From a virus, in IMG/VR virus record IMGVR_UViG_3300028581_000014, positions 62,001 through 126,000 of that record: 64,000 bases of DNA; one strand, written 5' to 3'. The notes below the pieces were generated by a model. That model did not search any database, was not told the origin of the DNA, and saw only the letters and a program-made list of their open reading frames with translations. Both the position numbers and the translations under genes were made by a program. Shown one piece after another: positions 27,301 to 35,600 of this stretch (within the stretch, counting starts at the first letter, position 1; the number at the start of each line of letters is the position of its first letter).

Positions 27301-27625
27301 CACCTGTGTTATTCGTAAATTCAGCTGTTCCAGCTGAATATGTACCACCAGTAACCCTAATATCTGTTGGCAAGCCAAGATATGTTGTTGCACTAAAGGT
27401 GTTTGCCGTTAAACCACTTATAAAGTTAGTTGACCCAGATACCGTACCACCTGTGAATGGTGTTGTTAATCCACTAACGCTAAATGTACCACCAGAATTA
27501 TTGGTAAAAATAGCTGTTCCAGATGAATAGGTACCACCAGTTACAAAAATATCTTGTCCATCAACAACATTTGTTTCTATAATAAATGTTTGATTTATAT
27601 CATAACCTCTTCCAACTTGTCCCAT
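24329..27625 (-). CDS. Repeat-rich tail fibre protein
   Basis: 1098 residues. Copies of a beta-strand repeat (VTGGTYSAGTAEFTNNT, then GGTFSVSGF) occur at both ends: two at residues ~20-115 and three tandem 32-residue copies at ~800-895. Between them are Gly/Thr/Ser-rich segments (SGGTVSGSTNFISGLTANT, repeated) and a longer unique domain (~270-760). The C-terminal ~130 residues (FRGAVTVAFAAATETAFGYY onward) look like a globular jelly-roll tip. This is the plan of a trimeric fibre with a receptor-binding end. The ATG overlaps the last base of the gp15-like gene. No chaperone-type S74 domain is present here. Confidence 0.75.
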   Translation of the reverse strand: MGQVGRGYDINQTFIIETNVVDGQDIFVTGGTYSSGTAIFTNNSGGTFSVSGLTTPFTGGTVSGSTNFISGLTANTFSATTYLGLPTDIRVTGGTYSAGTAEFTNNTGGTFSVSGFLTGQTDTYVTGLTFSNNVLTLQQTNNQANITTLVNSFSGLTVNGGISANTISATTYINLPAFSGAYLPLSGGTVSGSTNFISGLTANTISNTDYINFKTSPSVPNPTGGTLYYDSSENALSYKPLTNQNDVTINLGQENLVRIYNNSGAQINNGQVVHITGSSSGTPTVALANASKLGTTFVDSLAQSSGVATHNIPNNEYGFITSFGIVRDLDTSTLIVGRELFLSDTIDGGITDDPDSIAYTSRISVLGWCLTSDAINGKIYVNIENENQLQSLTQQEVNILLGNAISTGVYEYTGATTASSTTINVAPMRGWSVNNTYSNATNPDVKNLYYSGGTNISLTNILTADSTYLLINSGATLYQQTTFPTPQQRRENIFLGKVNHPNRTSILNINNTVDYDVSPMSSLRDLWSPIKLINQGIIPSPNGANLSFNTSAGTLWGNGINWHNNQLSPNNASIPAKIPASFFYRTQTGGTSGSVTVIDPRNYDLGGVITSIGNSGIDDATNQRIYMYPTGVINVLYGQTIYANLTAAVAAINSETFIPYPNAESTGILIGILSVRNDIGTDGEPLTNTDYAKFTLVSKFGESFGGTGGLSTTTLQQAYDNSTTPEIVINAILDGLSVKNGTGNADNVTNVFESVNTANATTALIRADGYISGTTFQSNGFIANSNGLTATTVSATTYNNLPIDIRVTGGTYSAGTAEFTNNTGGTFSVSGFKTDDVFVTGGTYSNGSSVFTNNTGGTFSVTGFKTDDVFVTGGTYSAGTAQFTNNTGGTFSVSGFSTGGGSTFTGGTVAGLTTFTGGLSANTISATTYYGNGSNLTGIGLPIVNFRGAVTVAFAAATETAFGYYLIPANTFTTGDIIEIDCTWDPTDFTVGSLLNCWFRSYTTNTPPSPATGQLLALVATSGAATKYIQVERKNLYFSNSTTLRVRADAAYTDIGIITTTAMGTPTFDTTVDNYIYPTMRALIGASATLRSFIISKK
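24938..25220 (-). repeat. Three tandem 96-bp repeats in the fibre gene
   Basis: Units begin at 24938, 25034 and 25130 and encode 32 residues each. The third unit (from 25131) is nearly identical over about 90 bases to a copy at 27279-27368. Confidence 0.75.
27279..27368 (-). repeat. Distant copy of the fibre repeat
   Basis: About 90 bases match 25131-25220 with two visible mismatches. A further, more diverged copy follows at about 27468-27550. The distance between the near-identical copies is 2148 bases, a multiple of three. Confidence 0.75.
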
Positions 27626-28683
27626 TATAATGTACTTCCAATTAAGGTTAGTTTACCTAGTGTTGCGGCACCCTTATAAACTTTTATTTTAATAATATCA
27701 TTAGCATAAAAAATAATTGCTGTGTTCAATATAGTACCGTCAAAGACAATTGTATTATTTTGAGTAATTATGATTCTACTAATATTTTCTATATTTGTTA
27801 GTTGTGTAAACTTTAAATCATATAATGCGTTAAAGATAAATTCAGTATTAGACCTTGGTTCCCATATAAAATTATAAACTATTTGGTTACCTTTTCTGAT
27901 TGGTGTTAATATTGCATCGTTAGCTATCAATTTTTCTTCAATTTCGGTAGTCATTAACGTTCTATTGATTGTAGGTATAACTCTAAAATCATTTTCATCC
28001 AAGATATAACCCATCATTTTAATATCAAATAATTGAACATAAAAACGTCTATTTTCAAAGTCATCAATATTGCTCTCATCACCAATTGAATCCAAATGCA
28101 ATGGCATAGGGTGACCATTAACGTTGATATATGATTGTCTAGAATGAAAAGCTTTTTGTATATTAATATTAAATCGATTTAAATCCTTCATGCGATTGGT
28201 AAACAATCTAACTTCATATAATATATCTATAGATGTTGGTTGTGGAATTTGATATAAGGTAATACCATGTCTAACACCATCCCAAGTTGGTATTTTCATA
28301 TAGGTATAGGTTCGATTTCCTGGTATGTTCCATAACCCAGCTTGGTTTTCACCAACTTGAATATCTGGCTTTCTAACTATGGTTATAAATGGCATCTTAA
28401 TGTTTTTATATTCATCAGTAAATTCCCAAGTCTTGGTGAATTCGGTCCATCGTTGAATTGTTAAGAATATAACAGGTACTTTTTCACCATCAATAGTCAA
28501 GCCCAACCCAGTATCTGATTTAAAATACTCTAAGAAGGTCTGGTCCATATCCTCAACCAAGACACCTCTAGGTAAAAAGGTTCCGTTATCAGCAATACCA
28601 TCTAGAATCTCCTGTCTTCTTGGAGGCCCAATCTTGCTATTAACTATATTAATGTTTGTTCTATATCCTTTTTGCATTCCCAT
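27625..28683 (-). CDS. Tail sheath stabiliser / tail terminator, gp15-like
   Basis: 352 residues. The pattern VPVIFLTIQRWTEF, a mid-protein SIDILYEVRLFTNRMKDLN, then RRFYVQLFDIKMMGYI, parallels T4 gp15 (a P-x-x-Y/F start, MIYELSIFTR, RRRIEWSLTFEVNGW). That protein caps the tail and stabilises the sheath. It is somewhat longer than T4 gp15 (272), with an extra C-terminal beta-rich ~90 residues. A late-box variant (28700-28707, AATAAATA on the plus strand) lies 17 bases before the start. The preceding gene looks like a neck protein, which supports a connector cluster. Motif-level assignment, moderately sure. Confidence 0.55.
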   Translation of the reverse strand: MGMQKGYRTNINIVNSKIGPPRRQEILDGIADNGTFLPRGVLVEDMDQTFLEYFKSDTGLGLTIDGEKVPVIFLTIQRWTEFTKTWEFTDEYKNIKMPFITIVRKPDIQVGENQAGLWNIPGNRTYTYMKIPTWDGVRHGITLYQIPQPTSIDILYEVRLFTNRMKDLNRFNINIQKAFHSRQSYINVNGHPMPLHLDSIGDESNIDDFENRRFYVQLFDIKMMGYILDENDFRVIPTINRTLMTTEIEEKLIANDAILTPIRKGNQIVYNFIWEPRSNTEFIFNALYDLKFTQLTNIENISRIIITQNNTIVFDGTILNTAIIFYANDIIKIKVYKGAATLGKLTLIGSTL

Positions 28684-28708
28684 GTCTAATCCTTTATTTT
28701 AATAAATA

Positions 28709-29230
28709 TTACATACCACGAAACTCAGTCTCATCAATTGGTGCACAAGTAATTGTCCTAAATGCGCCCTTATACCCCATGATAGTATGCTTATTATCAA
28801 AGTTTTTTAATCCATCATTAGCCACGCTATAGTATCTAATACTATTTTCAGTAACCGCATACCCTATATAATCACCAAAGCTAAGTTGAACATCCATCTC
28901 AGATAGCTGTGCCACATATATACCAAAGGTTAAATTACCATCTTGTAAGTGTCTTGCAGTACCATTTTTATTATATACTTTATTTTCTGGTTCAGCAAGT
29001 ATTGGTATAACCTTTAATTCTATTGGTGGTAAAAATCTAATACCGTCTTTGGTTGCCTCACCATAAATATCATCATATTCTGTTTGTTGTCTATCAACAC
29101 GGTATAATATTACGGTAAAGTTACCATCACCTTCAATAGCCTCTCTCCCCATATTAACCTCTAAGTCAAAATCGGCACTAGAAAAAAATTTATTAACCCT
29201 AGTTATTGGTATATAACGCTTATTGTCCAT
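28709..29230 (-). CDS. Neck / head-closure protein, possibly gp14-like
   Basis: 173 residues. A beta-rich protein with YDDIYGEA, a central PPIELKVIPI strand, LTFGIYVAQLSEMDVQLSFGDYIGY and a C-terminal strand. The IYGEA and GDYIGY elements are what I would expect of phage neck or head-closure proteins. It is followed by the gp15-like gene, and a gp13-like gene lies 2.2 kb away on the other strand, so the T4 order 13-14-15 is retained but split. A late-type box sits 10 bases upstream. Shorter than T4 gp14 (256), so the assignment is tentative. Confidence 0.45.
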   Translation of the reverse strand: MDNKRYIPITRVNKFFSSADFDLEVNMGREAIEGDGNFTVILYRVDRQQTEYDDIYGEATKDGIRFLPPIELKVIPILAEPENKVYNKNGTARHLQDGNLTFGIYVAQLSEMDVQLSFGDYIGYAVTENSIRYYSVANDGLKNFDNKHTIMGYKGAFRTITCAPIDETEFRGM

Positions 29231-29239
29231 GGTTTTATA

Positions 29240-29247
29240 TATAAATA
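29240..29247 (-). promoter_or_regulatory. Late-type promoter box TATTTATA
   Basis: 10 bases before the ATG at 29230; minus-strand context AAATATTTATATATAAA. Confidence 0.5.
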
Positions 29248-29277
29248 TTTATCTTTTACGTAATCTAATGATAAGGC

Positions 29278-29307
29278 TTGATTTTTTAAAAAAATAAAGT
29301 ATATTCA
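29278..29307 (+). promoter_or_regulatory. Bacteroidota-type promoter of the helicase gene
   Basis: TTG (29278-29280), 19 bases, then TATATTCA (29300-29307), close to the TAnnTTTG consensus. It ends 20 bases before the TTG start codon of the helicase and supports that start. Confidence 0.45.
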
Positions 29308-29327
29308 TAACAATTAAATTATTAACA

Positions 29328-31169
29328 TTGATTAATTTAAATGACTTAAAAGGCCGTTCAGCAATTGATTTGTTGGAAAAATACGAAGGTATTAATCCTT
29401 ACATATTAAAACTTAAGAATGAATATATTAAAAATAAAAAAATATCTTTAACAGATAATCAGTCAGCCTATATAATAAAGAATAATAGTAGAGAACCAGA
29501 ATATCTTAATCGAGTTATTGGCATAACCAAATACCTAGGTGAGGAACTTCAACGCCAACATGGTATATCATTTATACCAGAAAAGATTTTAATAGAATTT
29601 ATTCTAGGTGAAAATGACAAATCTTTTCACATATATGGTAAATTAAGTAAAAATCAAAAAGAATCTAAGATGTATTGGATTCCAAAGACACAATTGGTTG
29701 ATGACCCATACTTTGAGGATATAAAGGTAGATGTAGATTTTACCAAATATAATGAGATTCTAGGCAAGTATGGTAAAAAGCTATATCAACACCAAGAAGA
29801 TGGTGTTAAATTTTTATTATCAAGAAAAAACTGTATATTAGCTGACGATATGGGTTTGGGAAAAACAAACCAAGCAATAATCGGGGCCTTAGAAAGTGGG
29901 GCTAAAAAAATATTAATAGTCTCACCATCTTCAGCCAAGATTAATTGGGAACGAGAAATAAATGTTTTTTGTGATGATACAACTATAATAGAAGGTAAAA
30001 AATGGTCTAAAGCTAAATTTACGATAATAAATTATGATATCCTTAAGAATTTTCATACACTAGATGATGGTAAGAAACCAAAGGATGGTGAAGAACCAAA
30101 GAAATTAAATAGAGAATTAGCAAATGCTGGATTTGATTTGATAATAGTTGACGAAGCACATTATCTAAAAAATAATGATAGTATTAGAGGTAAGATAATG
30201 GTTGAATTAGTTGAAAAACATGGTATTCCAAATGTTTGGCTATTAACTGGTACACCAGTAGCTAATAGACCTATGGATTTCTTTAACCTACTTAAGCTTA
30301 TCAAGTCTAAGTTGGCAGAAAATTGGAAACATTATGCCGTTAGGTATTGTGATGCTAAAAAGATGTATAGAACACTTAAGAATGGTCAGAAAAAACAAAT
30401 TTGGATAACAGATGGTGCTTCTAACTTGGATGAGCTATCTACCAAGACCAAAAACATAATTCTTAGGCGATATAAAACCGAAGTATTAGATATGCCAGAT
30501 AAGGTAGTGACACCATCATATTATCGTCTAGACTCTAAGGCTAGAAAAGAATATGATGCCTTATGGGAAGAATATTTAGAAAAACGTATTCTTGACGGTA
30601 AAAAGAATGGTAACATACAAAAAGACCTAGTTGAATTAATACTATTGCGACAATTTATTGCGGCTGCTGCAATACCCTATACTATTGAAATGGTTGAAAA
30701 TGCAATAGAAATGGGTCGTAAGGTAATTATATTTACAAGCTTTACTGAAGAATTAGAAATACTATCACAGCACTTTGGTAAACTATCGGTAAAGCACAAC
30801 GGCCCAATGTCCACCACTCAGAAACAAAAATCAGTAGATGAGTTTCAAAATAATCCAAAGGTCAAGGTATTTATTGGTAACATAGATTCAGCTGGTGTGG
30901 CTATAACTCTAACTGAAGCAACTGTTGTGATATTTAATTCATTTTCTTGGGTGACTGGAAATAATGAACAAGCTGAAGACCGTGCATTCCGTATTGGACA
31001 AAAGAATAATGTTAACGTTTATTATCAATTATTTGAAGGAACGATTTCAACTAGAATGTGGGAGACACTTAAGAATAAACAATTAGTTATTAGTACAATC
31101 TTAGGTGAAAGGAAGGATAAAAATGAAACTGAACTAATAATGGATAACATACTTAATACAGAAGAATAA
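29328..31169 (+). CDS. SNF2-family DNA helicase/translocase
   Basis: 613 residues. An ATP-driven double-strand DNA translocase, likely used in replication fork or recombination intermediate remodelling, in the role T4 fills with UvsW. Motif Q-like YQHQEDGVKFLL precedes Walker A DDMGLGKT (residues ~175-182). Walker B is VDEAHYL (~272-278) and motif III LLTGTP. Motif V is NIDSAGVAITLTEA and motif VI EQAEDRAFRIGQ (~547-558). The DEAH form and arginine finger are intact. The first ~150 residues are a less conserved N-terminal domain. The start is a TTG; no in-frame ATG lies nearby, and a promoter ends 20 bases upstream. Followed after 11 bases by glutaredoxin. Confidence 0.9.
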   Translation: MINLNDLKGRSAIDLLEKYEGINPYILKLKNEYIKNKKISLTDNQSAYIIKNNSREPEYLNRVIGITKYLGEELQRQHGISFIPEKILIEFILGENDKSFHIYGKLSKNQKESKMYWIPKTQLVDDPYFEDIKVDVDFTKYNEILGKYGKKLYQHQEDGVKFLLSRKNCILADDMGLGKTNQAIIGALESGAKKILIVSPSSAKINWEREINVFCDDTTIIEGKKWSKAKFTIINYDILKNFHTLDDGKKPKDGEEPKKLNRELANAGFDLIIVDEAHYLKNNDSIRGKIMVELVEKHGIPNVWLLTGTPVANRPMDFFNLLKLIKSKLAENWKHYAVRYCDAKKMYRTLKNGQKKQIWITDGASNLDELSTKTKNIILRRYKTEVLDMPDKVVTPSYYRLDSKARKEYDALWEEYLEKRILDGKKNGNIQKDLVELILLRQFIAAAAIPYTIEMVENAIEMGRKVIIFTSFTEELEILSQHFGKLSVKHNGPMSTTQKQKSVDEFQNNPKVKVFIGNIDSAGVAITLTEATVVIFNSFSWVTGNNEQAEDRAFRIGQKNNVNVYYQLFEGTISTRMWETLKNKQLVISTILGERKDKNETELIMDNILNTEE

Positions 31170-31180
31170 AATTAATTAAA

Positions 31181-31435
31181 ATGGTTACAATATACACGAT
31201 ATCTGAATGCCCGTACTGTACAGAATTAAAAGATATTTTAACGTCTAATGGTATTGAATACATTGATGTTAATGTTGAATTGCCAGAGAATGAGGCTACG
31301 TATAATAAGATTCATGACTTAACTAAGTCAGACCAAGTTCCGATTATAAGGGTTGGTAATCAATTATTGGTACCAAATGTATCCTTCAATACAATTAAAG
31401 ATGCTGGCAATATAATTAAAAAATTATTAGGTTAA
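31181..31435 (+). CDS. Glutaredoxin
   Basis: 84 residues, full length for the family. Dithiol active site CPYC at residues 10-13 and the cis-proline loop QVPIIRV expected of the thioredoxin fold. It transfers electrons from glutathione or another thiol, and in phages usually serves ribonucleotide reductase, which is not in this window. It is in an operon with the SNF2 helicase (11-base gap). Many Bacteroidota use thioredoxin rather than glutathione, so the reductant is uncertain. Confidence 0.9.
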   Translation: MVTIYTISECPYCTELKDILTSNGIEYIDVNVELPENEATYNKIHDLTKSDQVPIIRVGNQLLVPNVSFNTIKDAGNIIKKLLG

Positions 31436-31449
31436 TACTATTTTATTGA

Positions 31450-31457
31450 TATTTATA
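31450..31457 (+). promoter_or_regulatory. Late-type promoter box TATTTATA
   Basis: 15 bases before the ATG of the neck protein; plus-strand context TGATATTTATAAATAAA. It gives this virion gene late expression although its upstream neighbours look early. Confidence 0.55.
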
Positions 31458-31471
31458 AATAAATAGAAATT

Positions 31472-32611
31472 ATGCCAGTAAGTACAGATGAAAGAGAAAA
31501 ACTATTTACGCAATTTAGGCACTCACTTGGTGCACCAACACGTGCCGTTGAATTAACTGATGAACAACTTTGTACACTACTTGAGATATCAATAGAAGAT
31601 TACGCTCAATATGTACAAGAATGGTTGATTGAACACCAATGGCAATCATTGTTAGGACAAAGTATTTCAACAACAGATATGTCTTTTGCTCTTAGTGTTC
31701 GAACACTTGATTATGTACAACAATCAACATATGCTTATTCTAAGCAAGTTGGATTACAAACAAATGGTCCATGGGAGTTAAAAAAAGACTATGTTGAATT
31801 AGAAGCTGGTAGACAAGTTTATCAAATACCAGCTGGTCGTGAGGTTAATGAGGTATTATGGATAACTCCACCACCAACTAGTCAAGCCTTATTAGCAAAT
31901 TTTGGTGGTATTGACTATGGGTTCGGTGGTGGCTTTGCACAAACAGGTGCTGGCGTAAATGGTGGTTCTGGTCTTGGTGCTAGGGGTTATTATATAGCTC
32001 CAGCATTTGATATATTATTAACCGCTTCTGATATGAACTTAAAAAATAGGATTGTTAGAAGTGAATTGGTGTATAAGATAACTGCTGGACCAAATGGTAC
32101 AAAATTGTTACATTTGTTATCCGTTCCAGGTTCTAAGTTTTCTTTTGGACAAGGTATTGGTGGTCTAGGTAATAACGTAAACATGACAGGTTCTCATGTT
32201 TGGTATTTTTATTATGATACGGTACCTGAAAATATTGACGATTGTTTGAGAGACAATCCAGATATCATCAAGATGCCAAACCAAGTTCCATTATCAAAGT
32301 TAGATTATTCAGATTTTAATGAACCAACAAAAACACTAATAAGACAATTATTCATTGCTGAAGGTAAAAGAACCCTAGGTAGAGTACGTGGTAAATTTGG
32401 TGGGATTGTAGGGCCACCAGAGGCCGAAAGGACTATGGACTATGATACACTACTAAGTGAGGGTAATGAAGAGCGTAGAGCCGTCTTAGAACGCTTAGAC
32501 ACTAGGTTATTAAGATTATCTACAACCAGTCAATTAGAACGAGCAGCTAACGAAGCTGAATATCTAAATAGAGCTTTAAAATTCCAACCAATGGGATTCT
32601 GGGTATTCTAA
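31472..32611 (+). CDS. Neck protein, gp13-like
   Basis: 379 residues. Joins the filled head to the tail. The N-terminal part LGAPTRAVELTDEQL with a following helix EDYAQYVQEW parallels T4 gp13 (LGAPIINVELTPDQI). The middle is Gly-rich (GGGFAQTGAGVNGGSGLGARG), as in T4, and the C-terminus has a long acidic/basic helix followed by a hydrophobic FQPMGFWVF end. It is about 70 residues longer than T4 gp13. It lies on the plus strand, apart from the gp14/gp15-like genes, but has its own late-type box. A strong bidirectional terminator follows. Confidence 0.75.
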   Translation: MPVSTDEREKLFTQFRHSLGAPTRAVELTDEQLCTLLEISIEDYAQYVQEWLIEHQWQSLLGQSISTTDMSFALSVRTLDYVQQSTYAYSKQVGLQTNGPWELKKDYVELEAGRQVYQIPAGREVNEVLWITPPPTSQALLANFGGIDYGFGGGFAQTGAGVNGGSGLGARGYYIAPAFDILLTASDMNLKNRIVRSELVYKITAGPNGTKLLHLLSVPGSKFSFGQGIGGLGNNVNMTGSHVWYFYYDTVPENIDDCLRDNPDIIKMPNQVPLSKLDYSDFNEPTKTLIRQLFIAEGKRTLGRVRGKFGGIVGPPEAERTMDYDTLLSEGNEERRAVLERLDTRLLRLSTTSQLERAANEAEYLNRALKFQPMGFWVF

Positions 32612-32612
32612 A

Positions 32613-32646
32613 AATTAAAAGAGGGGAAATTTCCCCTCTTTTAATT
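32613..32646. terminator. Bidirectional terminator between neck and DNA polymerase genes
   Basis: A perfect 34-base palindrome with arms AATTAAAAGAGGGGAAA and complement. It overlaps the stop region of both convergent genes and gives A/T tails on either strand. Confidence 0.85.
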
Positions 32647-35600
32647 TAAAATGGCCAACCATCGTCAATAACTTCTATTGTTGGTATTACAATAGGTTCG
32701 TAGTCATCAGGTCTTTCAGCATATGTATCATCAAACTCATCTTCTAAGATAATTGATTCATCATTTTCAGCATCATTTTCAGCATCATCTTCAACATCAT
32801 TTTCAGCATCATCCTCAGCATCATTTTCAGCATCATCCTCAGCAACCTTTTTTATTTTATTTGTGTTGATACCTTGATTAGCTTTTTCACTTAGCAATTT
32901 AGCAACAACAGTTGCATCTACCAATGTTATCTCATCGGTATCTATGTTTATGGTTTCGCCAGACATAACCAATTGCTGATTAGTGTAATCAAGCCAAGCA
33001 TCATACCTATCAACGCTTTCATTATTGGTTAGATTATAATAATGATTACGTCTTATAGCATCTTCTTCATATTTAAAGATATCATTTACATGTGCTAAAA
33101 CTTCACCCCATTTTCTAGAAACTAAATTACCTAAGCCATCGGTAGATATATCGGCAATGATAAAGATATCGATAGTTAATAAACCCTTATTTGTAACATC
33201 GCTAAGTTCTTTAACTTCCAATCTTTTAAATAAATAATCTAATTTATTTTTTTCTTCTTCGATACTTTCAGCTCTAAACTTAGCCATTCTATTATGATAA
33301 TCGGACCTTATAGTGTCCCATTCATCTTGTGTCATATAGTTAGGCAACTTATCAACCTTATCCCAGAACTTAATCTCTTTATCTTCCATACGCATAAGGT
33401 CAGCGTATGAATCTTGGTCACCAACATTAAACGGCATACCTGAAACCAATTCACATTCTTGCTTTGTGTAAACAGTACGCTCTTTTAATTTTTCAGTAAC
33501 AATCTTTGTTTGTTTGTCTTTAGTTTTTATTATAGATAGAAGTATATTTTTTCTTACTTCTGGGTTAAAGCACACCAATAACGGCTTAACCTTATTATTA
33601 AAGGTCTCTAGGTATTTAGGAACGTTATACTCATCAGTATGCAATTCGGTTTCAATTTCTGCAATCCTATTTTCGATAGCTACCTTATCATCATCAGAAT
33701 CCCCATCAATAGCAAGCAAGGCTTTTTTAAGAAGTTCAAGTTCTTTAATTATTTCGAAGTCATGTTCAACAACAGCTGGGTCAATTAATTTACAATTTAA
33801 TTCAGTAACCTTATCCACTGGTGGATAAAAACCATTAGCTGCAAAAAATGCATCCCTTGCTTTCTTGGTCATTTTATTTTTATCAATTGTTTTCAAATCA
33901 CCTTGACCTTTTGAATTACCAGTATTAATATAATATAAGGTATCACCTAGTGTTATATTAAGACCACCTAGGATTGCTAATTCCATATGTGCTTGTTTAG
34001 GCATAGGGTTACCAGCCTTATTCTTCATTGAAGCTTTCTTACGATAATCAGATAATGTAGTCTTAACCCTAGATTTATTGGCCATCTTAACCAATGGTAT
34101 TTGATAATTATATATCTTATCAACATATCCATAATAATAGTTAATAAATGACTGTCCATCACCATCTAATAACATACGTATAGCCTTAGCTAGAAAATCT
34201 TCGATAAACACAGGCATCTTCTTAGACTTAATGGAGTTACCGACTAGCTTAATTTTACCATTTATGTCATTTGCATAGTTCTTACGAGCAAAATTAATGG
34301 TTGAACGACAAATGTCGTCAATATCTAATCCCATACGACCTTCCATATAGTTTTCATTAAACTCAGCTAATACAGCATCCAATCCAATTAATTCTTTGCC
34401 AGCATCCTTGGTTGTTTTCCAATGACTACCTCTAGCGACATATTTAATATCATCGATATTTGATGGGAAAGCAAAGTTAAAGCCATCAGTATCACCAACC
34501 AAAGGTTTAAAGCCATGCTTTTCAGTAAAATGTCTAACCATAAGTCTTAAGGCTTGTCTACCACGACAAGTTGTTTCTTCAGCTGAATCAGTATCACCCC
34601 AATTAAAGATATATGGTGCACCATATGAACCAAACCATGAGTTGGCTAGGATTTTAAGTGGTAATTGCTTTTTATCGTATAGATTCGATAGACTTTTATA
34701 CTCAGCAATCTTAGCTTCCACCTCAGAAATTTCTGAAGGGGTCATATTACTTCTATTTTTCTTTAATTCATCCGATAATTTATTGGCTTTTTTCTTTTCG
34801 CTACCAGTTAAATTTTTAAAGTGGTCCCTAGTATCAACAACATAAGTTAATATACCACGCATTACACCAGATATATCTAAGTCAGGGAATATTCCCCACG
34901 TTAATTGAATCTTAGGGTACAATGCAGCATAATCTAACTTAGCTACATCCTTAGCATAACCAATCTCTAATAGCCTTGATAAACCACCAGTAAATTCACG
35001 TTTTTGTTGTGTTTCTGGTATAGCTAACCCATTTTGGTACGACCAAGCAGACATTATTAATTTCCATTGACCAGCAGTACCCATTGTTGATGAACGCATG
35101 AATGTTGTTGGTAATATCTTAGATATTAAGAATGAAGCTTGGTTAAATAGGTTATCAATTTGCTCTGTTTCCCATAAGTCATCGCATAGATAACGTTGGA
35201 CAATATAAGCACCAGTAGTTATAACATAGTTTGGCTTCAGATTAGCTTTTTCAGTTATCTTATACCAATCACCGTTGGTATTATTAAAGGCATACTGGTT
35301 AACCTTATCGGCCCAAATCAGACTAATCTTATCACCAGCAACATAAACACGGTTTGGCTTTGCTATTTCGGAATACTGAGTGATATATTTCAATCCCCAA
35401 CTCTTAATCTCAGAGTTAATAGCCATGGCTCTTCTTACAGCGTGGGATATATCCAAGATATTATAACCATACATATGTGTTTGGTTATAATGCTCTATTT
35501 CAGAACCCAACTTAAGCGTTGCTGATTTACGTTTAATCTTAGATATTCGATTAAGTGTAATTGCTAGCTCTGTTATATCCATACCAAGCCTTTCAGCACG

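Noticed and set aside
28308-28325. AGGTTCGATTTCCTGG resembles a tRNA T-arm
   Set aside because: It lies inside the gp15-like coding sequence in a clean reading frame and no cloverleaf or acceptor stem surrounds it.
32761-32844. CRISPR-like array of short repeats
   Set aside because: Units are 12 bp, contiguous without spacers, and encode an acidic tail in frame with the DNA polymerase.
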